A stretch of 64,000 bases of DNA, taken from positions 1 to 64,000 of the forward strand of contig CALXAT010000005.1 of assembly GCA_944386365.1 (NCBI GenBank), in the 5' to 3' direction. A program made the translations under genes and the position numbers. Below, piece by piece: positions 18,325-26,971 of the stretch (position 1 is its first letter; the number at the start of each line of letters is the position of its first letter). The notes below the pieces were generated by a model. It was not told where the DNA came from and made no database searches. It saw nothing but the letters and a program-made list of their open reading frames with translations. The DNA comes from an uncultured Clostridia bacterium (GTDB taxonomy: Bacteria; Bacillota; Clostridia; TANB77; CAG-508).

Positions 18325-18696
18325 ATGGAATATTTATATTTGAAATGGATAGATTATAAAACAAATAAAAAATATTTAATTGGAGCATTATGTCGAGATA
18401 AAGAAAAAGGAAAATATTATTTTAAAATGAGTAGACCACATGTAGAAAAAGCCATAAAAGATAAGGTGATTTCTAAGGCAATGCTTCCTTTTTATGATTT
18501 AGATAAAATATATGAAAGTAATGAAATTTTTGCTATTTTTAAAGTGAGATTACCTAAGATTGAGAGATTTTCAAAAGAAGAATTAAAGGAATTATTAGAA
18601 GATTTAAACATGGATGAATATGATGAATTTGAATACTTAAGGAAAACAAAAGGTATATTAGTAACAGATAAATATATAGTAGAAGAGGAGAAATAA
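18325..18696 (+). CDS. Small HipS/HipA-N-like protein
   Basis: 123 residues. The pattern L-x-W-x-D...IGALCRDKEKGKYYFKMS, then KAMLPFYDLDKIYES and VRLPKIERFS resembles the N-terminal subdomain of HipA (a beta sheet reading YLIG, F-x-Y, LP-F), which exists as the separate HipS protein in HipBST systems. It starts 18 bases after the first kinase and ends one base before the ATG of the second kinase, so the three are co-translated. In HipBST, HipS is the antitoxin; assigning that role here is inference. Confidence 0.6.
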   Translation: MEYLYLKWIDYKTNKKYLIGALCRDKEKGKYYFKMSRPHVEKAIKDKVISKAMLPFYDLDKIYESNEIFAIFKVRLPKIERFSKEELKELLEDLNMDEYDEFEYLRKTKGILVTDKYIVEEEK

Positions 18697-18697
18697 G

Positions 18698-19768
18698 ATG
18701 TTCAATTTTAGAAATATTGATGAATTTATTCCTTACAAATTTGAAAAAATTGGAGAGTTAAAGGGAAAAAGATGGTATATAGATTCGTCTGATCATAGAA
18801 TGGGATTGTTTAAACCTAAAAGATATGAGTTTAAAGATAAAAGTGTTTTTTGTGCAAATCATTATGGAGAATTTATAGGAAGTATATTAGCTGTACAAGT
18901 AGGTATTGAGACTTGTGAAGCAGAATTAGCACATCTTAGTAAATACTATTCTAATATACATAAAGAAATAAACAATGGAACTCCAGAAGAAAAGGATGGT
19001 TGTATAATTTATAATCAATTACCAAAAGGAAATATTTTAGAATCTGGTAAAATTACAATAGAAAGATTCAAAACAAAATATAAAGACCAGTTTAAAGAAT
19101 TAACGCAAAATGATATGAATAGGCTAAAAGTAAATGATAATATAGAGTTGGTTTTAACAGCTATTGAATCAAATGTGAGAGATTTATATAGAATGGTTGG
19201 AACATACACAGAAGCATATATACAAACAAAAGTACAAGAAGTTAAGAAAAAAGTAATTCAAATGGTAGTATATGACAGCTTATATGGAAATTATGATAGA
19301 CATGATGAAAATTGGTCTATATATTATAATAATGATAAAATAGACTTATATCCATTATATGATAATGAAAGAGTTTTAGGACTTTATGAAAATCAAGATT
19401 TTATAGAAAATATATTAAAAGAAGAGAATATGGAACAGATTGTAGACAGAAAGTTCTTTTCCAGAATGAGGGTACCTGGTGAAAAAAAGAAATATTCAAG
19501 TTATAAAGATATCTTGGGATATCTAATAAAAAAATACCCACAAGAAACAGGGGAAACATTAAGAACACAATTAGAAAGAAATACACCACAACATGTAAGA
19601 AAATGCTTGGAAGATTGCGAAGGATTACCAAGTGTATATGTTGATTTTGGAACACAGATGTATACATATAGAAATAATTTTGCAAGAGGCTTATTAGAAC
19701 GTAGTAAGCACCAAGACAGTGAACAGTCTATAGAAGATATAAAAAATATTCATGGTGAAGAGAGATAA
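18698..19768 (+). CDS. HipA/HipT-type Ser/Thr kinase-like protein (second copy)
   Basis: 356 residues, homologous in layout to the 17194 gene. Landmarks: MGLFKPKRYEF (possible nucleotide-binding lysine), ANHYGEFIGSILAVQVGIETCEAEL (paralogous to NHYAEYISYLILKQ... in copy one), YGNYDRHDENWS (catalytic loop, about residue 198) and YPLYDNERVLGL. The two copies are clearly diverged, so this is an old duplication. The start codon follows GAGGAG at the end of the preceding gene. Both keep the D-x-x-x-N catalytic loop and are likely active. Confidence 0.7.
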   Translation: MFNFRNIDEFIPYKFEKIGELKGKRWYIDSSDHRMGLFKPKRYEFKDKSVFCANHYGEFIGSILAVQVGIETCEAELAHLSKYYSNIHKEINNGTPEEKDGCIIYNQLPKGNILESGKITIERFKTKYKDQFKELTQNDMNRLKVNDNIELVLTAIESNVRDLYRMVGTYTEAYIQTKVQEVKKKVIQMVVYDSLYGNYDRHDENWSIYYNNDKIDLYPLYDNERVLGLYENQDFIENILKEENMEQIVDRKFFSRMRVPGEKKKYSSYKDILGYLIKKYPQETGETLRTQLERNTPQHVRKCLEDCEGLPSVYVDFGTQMYTYRNNFARGLLERSKHQDSEQSIEDIKNIHGEER

Positions 19769-19803
19769 AAGAATTACGCTTGTTTCGTAATTCTTTTATT
19801 TTG
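19766..19803 (+). terminator. Intrinsic terminator after the HipA-type trio
   Basis: A 13-bp perfect stem (19766-19778 with 19786-19798), a seven-base loop and a T-rich tail. It overlaps the stop codon of the second kinase. Confidence 0.85.
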
Positions 19804-19908
19804 TCTTTAGAATGCAGTTTTAATGTGACAAAATATAAAAACATAGAAAATATAATTTTCACATATCCTTAGTATAAACATAAAATATATAAAAAAGGGA
19901 GGTGTGGA

Positions 19909-20922
19909 ATGAAGAAAAAAAGAATCTTAATTGTTATAATAATCTTACTTATCCTATTTGTAATAGGAATCTTGGTGACAAATAAGCAGAGTGAGGATAA
20001 AAGTTCTTTAAAAACAATTCATGTGAGTGAAGTAACGCGTTCTGTTTTTTATGCACCACAATATGTAGCCATTAATAATGGATATTTTGAAGAAAAAGGA
20101 TTAAAGATTGAGTTATCTACTGGGCAAGGAGCAGATGCAGTTATGACAAGTGTTCTAGCAAATCAAGTAGAAATAGGATTTGCTGGACCAGAGGCTTCTA
20201 TTTATGTATATAATGAAGGAAAAGAAGACTATACAGAAGTATTTGCTCAATTAACCAAAAAAGATGGCTCTTTATTAGTATCCAGAACAGAAGAAGAAAA
20301 TTTTAATTGGGAAAATCTAAGAGGTAAGACAGTTATTCCGGGAAGAAAAGGTGGCGTACCCTATATGACATTAGAATATGTATTAAAGAAGCATGGTATT
20401 AATCCAGAAACAGATGTTGTATTAGATGATAGTATTAAATTTGATCTAATGGCAGGTGCTTTTGCTGCAGGAAATGCTGATTATGTAACTTTATTTGAAC
20501 CAACAGCATCTTTAACAGAACAAGAGGGAAAGGGATATGTAGTGGCATCAGTCGGAGAAGAGGCAGGAGAAATACCATATACAGCTTATTTTGCTAAAAA
20601 AAGTTATATTGAAGCAAATGAAGATATTATTCAAAATTTTACAGATGCAATATATAAAGGGCAAATATGGGTAAAAGAACATTCAGCAGAAGAAATTGCA
20701 ACGGTTATACAAGATTTTTTCCCAGATACTAGTATTGAAATGTTAACAGAAGCCATACAAACATATAAAGATATAGATGCATGGAATGAAACACCTATAT
20801 TGAAAGAAGAAAGTTTCGATAGACTTCAAGAAGTCATGACATTAGCTGGAGAATTAGAAAATGCAGCACCTTATGACAAGGTAGTTAATAATACGTATGC
20901 TTTAAAAAGTATAGAAAATTAA
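19909..20922 (+). CDS. ABC transporter substrate-binding protein, NMT1/SsuA-like
   Basis: 337 residues: an N-terminal membrane anchor (KKKRILIVIIILLILFVIG) without a lipobox cysteine, then an NMT1/THI5-like binding domain (YAPQYVAINNGYFEEKGL, GADAVMTSVLANQVEIGFAGPE, RGKTVIPGRKGG). It is the natural partner of the ATPase and permease at 15485-17058, now separated by the kinase trio. Anchoring by an uncleaved helix replaces a lipid anchor. Substrates for this family range from sulfonates to thiamine precursors; none can be assigned. A GGGAGGTG site precedes the ATG. Confidence 0.88.
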   Translation: MKKKRILIVIIILLILFVIGILVTNKQSEDKSSLKTIHVSEVTRSVFYAPQYVAINNGYFEEKGLKIELSTGQGADAVMTSVLANQVEIGFAGPEASIYVYNEGKEDYTEVFAQLTKKDGSLLVSRTEEENFNWENLRGKTVIPGRKGGVPYMTLEYVLKKHGINPETDVVLDDSIKFDLMAGAFAAGNADYVTLFEPTASLTEQEGKGYVVASVGEEAGEIPYTAYFAKKSYIEANEDIIQNFTDAIYKGQIWVKEHSAEEIATVIQDFFPDTSIEMLTEAIQTYKDIDAWNETPILKEESFDRLQEVMTLAGELENAAPYDKVVNNTYALKSIEN

Positions 20923-20948
20923 TTTTTACTAATATGTAAAAAAATGTA

Positions 20949-20976
20949 TTGACAAATGAAACTCATAATGTTATAT
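20949..20976 (+). promoter_or_regulatory. Promoter of the XRE regulator
   Basis: TTGACA (20949-20954), a 16-base spacer and TTATAT (20971-20976), followed by AAGGAG and the ATG at 21002. Confidence 0.7.
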
Positions 20977-21001
20977 TTACCAATAAAGGAGAAGTGATGA
21001 T

Positions 21002-21334
21002 ATGAATTTAGATTTTTCTAATATTGGTAAAAGAATACAAAAAACAAGAATGCAAAATAAAATTACACAAAAACAGATGGCTGAATATTTAGGAATATCA
21101 ATGCACTATATAAGCAAATTGGAAAATGGAAAAACAAATATAGAATTAGAAAAATTTATGAAAATATGTGATTTTTTAAATATTTCTATATATGATGTTC
21201 TAAATGAGAAAAATGAAAATATAATAAGATATATGGATAAAGAATTGTATGAATTAATTATCAGATGTAGTTTAGAAAAGCAAAGGCTAATTTATCATAT
21301 GGTTAAATTAATGTTTAAAAATCAAATTGTATAA
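21002..21334 (+). CDS. XRE-family helix-turn-helix regulator
   Basis: 110 residues. The N-terminal 65 residues are a Cro/CI-type helix-turn-helix (IGKRIQKTRMQNKITQKQMAEYLGISMHYISKLENGK). The C-terminal half is short and helical without a recognisable sensor or peptidase domain. It has its own promoter and terminator. It lies 1.2 kb from the kinase trio, with the binding-protein gene between, so a link as a HipB-like partner is possible but not supported by operon structure. Confidence 0.85.
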   Translation: MNLDFSNIGKRIQKTRMQNKITQKQMAEYLGISMHYISKLENGKTNIELEKFMKICDFLNISIYDVLNEKNENIIRYMDKELYELIIRCSLEKQRLIYHMVKLMFKNQIV

Positions 21335-21362
21335 TGAGAAATAGAATGGAAAAATCTAGAAG

Positions 21363-21387
21363 AAAGTCAAAAATTTGACTTTTTTTT
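21363..21387 (+). terminator. Intrinsic terminator after the XRE gene
   Basis: Near-perfect inverted AAAGTCAAA/TTTGACTTT followed by seven more T residues. Confidence 0.8.
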
Positions 21388-21455
21388 AGATTTATAGTAT
21401 ACTAATTTGGTACTACTTTTTTTGAAATATAAAATATTTAAGGAGAAGGATTACA

Positions 21456-22751
21456 ATGAAAAGTAAAATGAATATAAAAAGCATTTTCATCATGGCAATT
21501 ATATCACTAGCAAGTTTGCTTTTTATAAATATCAGTTTAGCAGCCAATACAGGAGTTATCAATGTAGATGTTGCTAATTTAAGAGAGACAGCAGACGCTG
21601 AAAGTACAATTTTGGAACAAATTTCTTTGAATCAAGAAGTTGAAATACTAGGAGAAGAGGGTGACTGGTATCAAGTTACATATAATCAAATTACAGGATA
21701 TGTAAGCAAGGAACTAGTTACGGTAAATGCAAACACAGAATCTACAGAAGAAAATAATCAGGTAAATCAAAATACAGCAGAAGAAAATACAACAGATAAC
21801 ACAGCAGAAAATACAGAAGAAATAAAAGTAGGAGAAACCTATAAGATTTCAGAAAATACAAAATTAAAATTAGTACCATCAATTAATGCAACAGATGTTA
21901 TAGAATTAAAAGCAGATGAGACTGTTAATGTAACAGAAATCATAAATGGATGGGTATGTGTAGAAACACAAACAACAAAAGGTTGGTTGAGAGAAGATAA
22001 ATTAAAGAAAGATGAACCAGAAAAAGTAGTAGAAGAACAACAAGAAGAACAACCAGCTGAAGAAACACCAATTAAAACACAGTATATTAATTCTTCAACT
22101 GTAAATGTAAGACAAGAAGCAAATACATCTAGTACAATTGTAACAACATTAACTTTAAATACAGAAGTTCAAGTTTATAGTGAAGAAAATGGATGGAGTA
22201 AAGTAAAAGCAAATAATGTGGAAGGATATATTTCATCTTCATTATTATCAAATACAAAGCAAGAAACATCAAGAAGTCAAACAACTTCTAGAAAGTCAAG
22301 TAGTACAAAAACAAATACAAAAACAACTGCAAAAACAACTGCAAAAACAAGCCAAACAGAAGCAACAACTAGTGTGCCAGCATCAGGAAATGGTTCATCA
22401 ATTGTTGCGACAGCTAAAAAATATTTAGGTTACAAATATGTATATGGTGGTAGTTCACCAAGCACAGGATTTGACTGTTCAGGATTTACATCATATGTAT
22501 TTAAACAACATGGAATATCTTTAAGTAGAACAGCTGCAGGACAATATAGTAATGGTGTTGCAGTAAGTAGAGCAAATCTACAACCAGGTGATTTAGTTAT
22601 GTTTGGAAAATCAAGTATAACACATGTTGCTATATATATAGGAGGTGGACAAATTATTCATGCGTCTACACCATCAACAGGTGTTAGAATAGATTCACTA
22701 AGTAGTGGATATTATAATAATAATTATTATGGGGCGAGAAGAATTGTGTAA
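21456..22751 (+). CDS. Secreted SH3-repeat NlpC/P60 cell-wall hydrolase
   Basis: 431 residues: a signal peptide (to about residue 29), three bacterial SH3 domains (VINVDVANLRETAD..., a second around 125-185, and STVNVRQEANTSST...), a Ser/Thr/Lys-rich linker (about 268-310) and a C-terminal NlpC/P60 domain. Catalytic residues are visible: Cys in GFDCSGFTS (about 337), His in ITHVAIYIGG (about 389) and His in QIIHAS. It is likely a D,L-endopeptidase acting on peptidoglycan stem peptides. AAGGAGAAGG precedes the ATG. Confidence 0.93.
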   Translation: MKSKMNIKSIFIMAIISLASLLFINISLAANTGVINVDVANLRETADAESTILEQISLNQEVEILGEEGDWYQVTYNQITGYVSKELVTVNANTESTEENNQVNQNTAEENTTDNTAENTEEIKVGETYKISENTKLKLVPSINATDVIELKADETVNVTEIINGWVCVETQTTKGWLREDKLKKDEPEKVVEEQQEEQPAEETPIKTQYINSSTVNVRQEANTSSTIVTTLTLNTEVQVYSEENGWSKVKANNVEGYISSSLLSNTKQETSRSQTTSRKSSSTKTNTKTTAKTTAKTSQTEATTSVPASGNGSSIVATAKKYLGYKYVYGGSSPSTGFDCSGFTSYVFKQHGISLSRTAAGQYSNGVAVSRANLQPGDLVMFGKSSITHVAIYIGGGQIIHASTPSTGVRIDSLSSGYYNNNYYGARRIV

Positions 22752-22775
22752 AGACAATATTGGAGGCGATAAGAT

Positions 22776-25342
22776 ATCAAACGACCAATTGTAATTATTG
22801 TTATAGGATATATAATAGGAATTATATGGGGGCTATACTTTCAAATCAGTATAGTCCTTTTATATATCTTAATAATGTTAATATATATTCTAAAAAAGCT
22901 TTTAAAGAGAAAACTAAAAAAGAAAAAAGGATTTACGTTATTATCATTTCATAGATATTTTAGATATGTCAAAATCATTTTTGATCAAAAGGTTATTATT
23001 TTATTTATCATTAGTTCTGTTATTTCTAATTTTGTTCTTATGTTTCAGGAATATCAATATGAATATTTATATAAAGAAGAAACTATAAAAGTAGAAGGCA
23101 TAGTAGTAAGCAACAAAGAAGAAAAGGAATATAAAAATAGATATATCATAAAAGTTCTAAAAGTAAATGATTCAGAAAAATATGCAAATACACAAATTTA
23201 TATAAATGTAAAAAAAGATGAAGATATAAAATATGGAGATAGAATTATTAGTGAAGGCACATTTTCAAAGGGAAGTGAACAAAGAAATTATAGAGGTTTT
23301 CATTATCAGCTATATTTAAAGTCTATCAAAATATTTGGCAGTTTAAATGTAGAAAAAATAGAAACGTTATCTATAAATAATACGACATATATAGAAAAAT
23401 ATATAAATGATATAAAGATAGCTATAGGAAACAATATAGATAAAATATTAAATTCTAGATATAGTCAGATTGTAAAGGGATTAATTTTAGGCGATACAAA
23501 AAATTTAGAAGAAGAGTTAAAAGAAAATTTTCAAATTGCAAATATTTCTCATGTCTTAGCAGTATCAGGAATGCATATTGTATATATTGTTATAGGGATA
23601 GAAACCATATTTAAAAAAATATTGGGAAAGAGAAAAACAAAATATCTTATTGTTTTTAGTTTACTATTTTATATGTACTTAACAGGTCTTACAAGTTCGA
23701 TTGTAAGAGCTGGAATAATGGGAATTATGCATGTAATAGCATTCTTAGTTTATAGAAAAAAAGATATATGGTGTTCTATTGCGTTTTCTCTAATGATAAT
23801 ATTAATACAAAATCCATATGCAATTACACGGAATAGGATTACAATTATCTTATTTAGGTACAATAGGCATTATTTTATTAAATAAAACAATAAAAAGATT
23901 TTTGGATCATATAAAATGTTTGAAAAATCATCTAATAATAAAGAAAAATAATTTTATAGCAAAGATGGTAGAAAATTTAAAAGAAATGTTATCAGTTACA
24001 TTATCTGCACAAATTATGATACTTCCTGTTATGCTATATCATTTTAATATGTTAGGTATATATTTTATATTTACTAACATTTTAGTAAGTTGTATTATTG
24101 CACCAATCATGTTTTTATCTATTATTTTTGTCATCATGTCATTTATCAACTTTGAATTTTCAAAATATATTTCTATTTTTTTGTCTTTAGGTATGGAAGA
24201 GTTAATTCAAATATCCAATTTATCAAACTTACCATTTTCTAAAATATATGTAATAACGCCTTCGATTTTATTTATTAGTATATATTATATATTTATTTTA
24301 ATCGGAAATCAGATTTATATAATGTATACAAGTAAAAATACAAGTTATACAGAAAAAAGAATAAAAAATTTAATTGCACTTGCAAAATATACGATATACC
24401 AAAAAAAGAAAAAAACAGTAAAAATATGGAATGGAATCATACAAGAAAAAAATGTAAAATTATTTGTTTTAAAAACCTATAAATATCTGTTAATTATTCT
24501 GTTGGTTATTATTATAAATTGTGTTAATAAACAATTAGAAGTTCATTTTATAGATGTAGGACAAGGAGATTCTTGCTTTATCATAACACCAAATCATAAA
24601 ACAATATTAATTGACGGTGGAGGAAGCACGTCAAATACATTTGATGTGGGAGAGGATACACTTATTCCATATATTTTAGATAGGGGGTATAAAAAAATAG
24701 ATTATATATTTATATCGCATTTTGACCAAGACCATGTAGGTGGTATATTACCACTATTAGAAGAATTAAAGGTAGGACAAATATTTATTAGTAAGCAAGA
24801 AGAAATAAGTGAAAATTATGAAAGATTCTTAAAACTAGTGAAACAAAAAAATTTAAAAGTACAAGAAGTAAAAGCTGGGAACAAAATCATCATAGATGAT
24901 GTTATATTTTATATATTATGGCCAATCGAAAAGTCAATAGAAGAAAATATATTAAATAATAATGCAATGGTTATGAAGTTACAGTACAAAGATTTTAGTA
25001 TATTATTTACAGGAGATATCGAAGCGGTGGCTGAAAAGGAGATATTAGATAAGTATAGAAATAAGTTAAATATCTTAAAATCAACAGTTTTAAAAGTAGC
25101 CCATCATGGTTCTAAAAGTTCTTCAACAGAAGAATTTTTAAAAGTTGTAGATAGTAAAGTGGCTTTGATAGGAGTAGGAGAAAATAATATGTTTGGACAT
25201 CCTCATAATCAAGTTATAGAAAGATTAGAAACATTTCGGAATGCAAATTTTTAGAACAGATGAAGATGGAGAAATTACAATAAAAACAAATGGAACCAAA
25301 ATAAAAATTAATAAATGTATAAACTATAAAAAAAGGTAAATA
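22776..25342 (+). CDS. comEC: ComEC/Rec2 DNA-uptake channel, with two CGG +1 frame changes and a likely ATC start
   Basis: Skipping one C at each of two CGG codons (23829, 25237) joins three frames into an 854-residue protein: N-terminal OB-like domain (KVEGIVVSNKEEK...), competence membrane domain (ILGDTKNLEEELK, ISHVLAVSGMHI, SSIVRAGIMG, GIGLQLSYLGTIG) and a C-terminal metallo-beta-lactamase-like domain (HFIDVGQGDS, ISHFDQDHVGG, LFTGDIE, VAHHGSKSS, GHPH). It makes the channel for single-stranded DNA in transformation. The N-terminal helix KRPIVIIVIGYIIGIIWG is open before ATG 22875 and begins at ATC 22776, nine bases after GGAGG (22762-22766). ATG 22875 has no binding site. Confidence 0.85.
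22830..22861 (+). other. Terminator-like hairpin inside the comEC 5' coding region
   Basis: About 10 bp of stem (22830-22839 with 22848-22857, one G-U pair) plus a TTTT tract, lying between the likely ATC start and the first ATG. It could attenuate transcription into comEC, or terminate the NlpC/P60 transcript. Confidence 0.5.
23829..23832 (+). other. First CGG +1 recoding site in comEC (CGG A)
   Basis: Context ACA CGG AAT; skipping C23829 gives ACA GGA ATA GGA, Thr-Gly-Ile-Gly, leading into the conserved GxQLSY motif of ComEC. Confidence 0.72.
25237..25240 (+). other. Second CGG +1 recoding site in comEC (CGG A)
   Basis: Context TTT CGG AAT with a TAG five codons later. Skipping C25237 gives TTT GGA ATG and extends the protein by 34 residues through QIFRTDEDGEI, the usual ComEC C-terminal RTD..G motif preceded by glycine. 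Confidence 0.75.
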
Positions 25343-25371
25343 ATACTATAAAAGGAGAGGAATGTATAAAT

Positions 25372-25977
25372 ATGAAAAAAAGTATAATTCTATCAGCCAT
25401 TATCGTATTTTTTATTTTAGGTACAATTATAGGAGGGATTTTAATAAAAAATGCTTCTGATAAAGACGAAAATATGGAAATTGCAGAACAAAATCAAGAA
25501 GAAATTTATGATGAATGTACAGATGAATATAAAGAAATGGTAGAAAGTAATACATTAGTAGAAGAAACAAGCGCAGAAGGAGAAAAAATATCCCCAAATT
25601 GTTCTATTATTTTTAGGAGATACTATAAAGATTGTGGACATACGATAGAACAGTATGCAAGCATACCAACGGAACTAGTTAATAAGACAGAAGAAGATTT
25701 ACAAAAACAATATGAAGGGTGGACAATAGAAGAATTTTCACGAAATCAAATTGTGTTATACAGAGAATTTGATAGTGAATGTGGAGAACATTATGTATTA
25801 AGAGAGAAAGATGGGAAAGTAGCTATATACTTAAAAACAGGGGATACAGAAGAATTAGTAGAAGAAACCGATATTGCGACAGAATTCTTAACAGAAACAG
25901 ATAGAATTGAGTTACAAAATGGTATTGAAGCAAATGGAAGAGTGGAATTAAATCAATTGATAGAAGATTATGAGTGA
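25372..25977 (+). CDS. BofC-domain sporulation-type protein
   Basis: 201 residues: an N-terminal membrane segment, an acidic linker, then a domain with YYKDCGHTIEQYASIPTELVNKTEEDL, GWTIEEFSRNQIVLYREF and ECGEHYVLREKDGKVAIY, matching the BofC C-terminal domain pattern (conserved Cys-x-H, then C..HY). In Bacillus BofC restrains SpoIVB in sigma-K checkpoint signalling; similar proteins in Clostridia are longer and membrane-bound. A bofA gene is present at 41313. The GGAGAGGAATG site precedes the start. Confidence 0.75.
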   Translation: MKKSIILSAIIVFFILGTIIGGILIKNASDKDENMEIAEQNQEEIYDECTDEYKEMVESNTLVEETSAEGEKISPNCSIIFRRYYKDCGHTIEQYASIPTELVNKTEEDLQKQYEGWTIEEFSRNQIVLYREFDSECGEHYVLREKDGKVAIYLKTGDTEELVEETDIATEFLTETDRIELQNGIEANGRVELNQLIEDYE

Positions 25978-26084
25978 ACGTTGGGGACGTGTCAAATCGT
26001 TTCAAAATGGAACAAAAGGGACAGACCTGCCAAGTTTTGAATTTAGAGGATAGATTTTAAGGTCTAATGTAAATAAAATTAAAT

Positions 26085-26113
26085 TTGAAAAAGTTATGTA
26101 AATATGGTACAAT
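26085..26113 (+). promoter_or_regulatory. Promoter upstream of small membrane protein
   Basis: TTGAAA (26085-26090), a 17-base spacer and TACAAT (26108-26113). Confidence 0.65.
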
Positions 26114-26174
26114 ATAAGGAGTAACTTGTAGTATTAGTCCTCGTCCAAAGGAATATTTGGACAGAAAGGAAGAA

Positions 26175-26360
26175 ATGAAAAAATTCATATTTTTTGTACT
26201 GTACACGATAGGTGTCTTATTAATGGGATTTGCTTTAGGAATGACATTTATATCACAGGTATCGTGGGAGGTACCATTAGCTATTTTAATAGGGGGAATA
26301 ACCTTTATAATAATAGGAGGCTCAGGAGTAATTCCAAAAGAAAAAGATGATACGCCTTAA
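26175..26360 (+). CDS. Small two-helix membrane protein
   Basis: 61 residues with two hydrophobic segments (FIFFVLYTIGVLLMGFALG and a second ending in FIIIGGSGVIP) and a charged KEKDDTP tail. ATG 26175 has AAAGGAAG just before it; a TTG at 26157 in frame precedes that site. No family is recognised. The 5' untranslated region of about 55 bases contains a TCCAAAGGAATATTTGGA dyad. The gene ends within a bidirectional terminator shared with pgsA. Confidence 0.6.
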   Translation: MKKFIFFVLYTIGVLLMGFALGMTFISQVSWEVPLAILIGGITFIIIGGSGVIPKEKDDTP

Positions 26361-26380
26361 CGGGCGTTTCATCTTTTTTT
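26341..26380. terminator. Bidirectional terminator between the small membrane gene and pgsA
   Basis: Stem 26341-26356 with 26363-26378 (one mismatch), A-rich on the left and T-rich on the right, so it works for the plus-strand gene and the converging pgsA. It overlaps both gene ends. Confidence 0.8.
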
Positions 26381-26962
26381 TCTTTCTTTTTTATCAATAG
26401 TAACTTCTTTATTCAAATCTTGTTTATCAATAAATCCTTTTTTGTATACATCTTTAATATACATTAATAAGGAAAATACGGTAGCAAATAAAGCTAAATA
26501 GAATAACCATAAATCTAAATTAAACCATATAGAGGATAATTCAAATTGATTAATTAATAATGAAAATACAATGGCTAGGTAAAAAAGAACAGTTGCTAAT
26601 TTTCCATACCACTTGCTATATACAACTACATCTTTTCCATAAAGGAAAGAAGCTCCTGCAATCATAATCAACTCTTTTAATAATACAATTGCTAATATCC
26701 AAATAGGAATAATATGGATTAAGGTTAAAGAAGCAATCGTTGCAATTTGTGTTAATTTATCAGCTAAAGGGTCCATTAATTTTCCAAAGTTAGATATTAA
26801 GTTAAATTTTCTTGCAATACATCCATCAGCAATATCTGTTATGGCAGACATTGTGAATAGTATGAAAGCAATTATATAATTTCCATTAAAAATATTTGCC
26901 ACAATAAATGGTATTAATAAAAATCGAATAATTGTTAGTGCGTTTGGTACATGTTTTAACAT
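26369..26962 (-). CDS. pgsA: CDP-diacylglycerol-glycerol-3-phosphate 3-phosphatidyltransferase
   Basis: 197 residues with about five membrane segments and the CDP-alcohol phosphotransferase signature DGCIARKFNLISNFGKLMD (DG-x2-AR-x8-G-x3-D), followed by DPLADKLTQ. It makes phosphatidylglycerol phosphate, the first step of PG and cardiolipin synthesis. It starts nine bases after the stop of the upstream ClpE-like gene with TAGGAGA between, so the two form one minus-strand operon. The C-terminal tail is strongly basic. Confidence 0.93.
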   Translation of the reverse strand: MLKHVPNALTIIRFLLIPFIVANIFNGNYIIAFILFTMSAITDIADGCIARKFNLISNFGKLMDPLADKLTQIATIASLTLIHIIPIWILAIVLLKELIMIAGASFLYGKDVVVYSKWYGKLATVLFYLAIVFSLLINQFELSSIWFNLDLWLFYLALFATVFSLLMYIKDVYKKGFIDKQDLNKEVTIDKKERKKR

Positions 26963-26971
26963 AAAAATCTC

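Noticed and set aside
19909..20922. Thiamine-pathway assignment of the NMT1-like binding protein
   Set aside because: No TPP riboswitch or thiamine genes are nearby; the fold is shared by importers of many substrates.
21002..21334. HipB antitoxin of the kinase trio
   Set aside because: It has its own promoter and is separated from the trio by a terminator and the binding-protein gene; no direct evidence links them.
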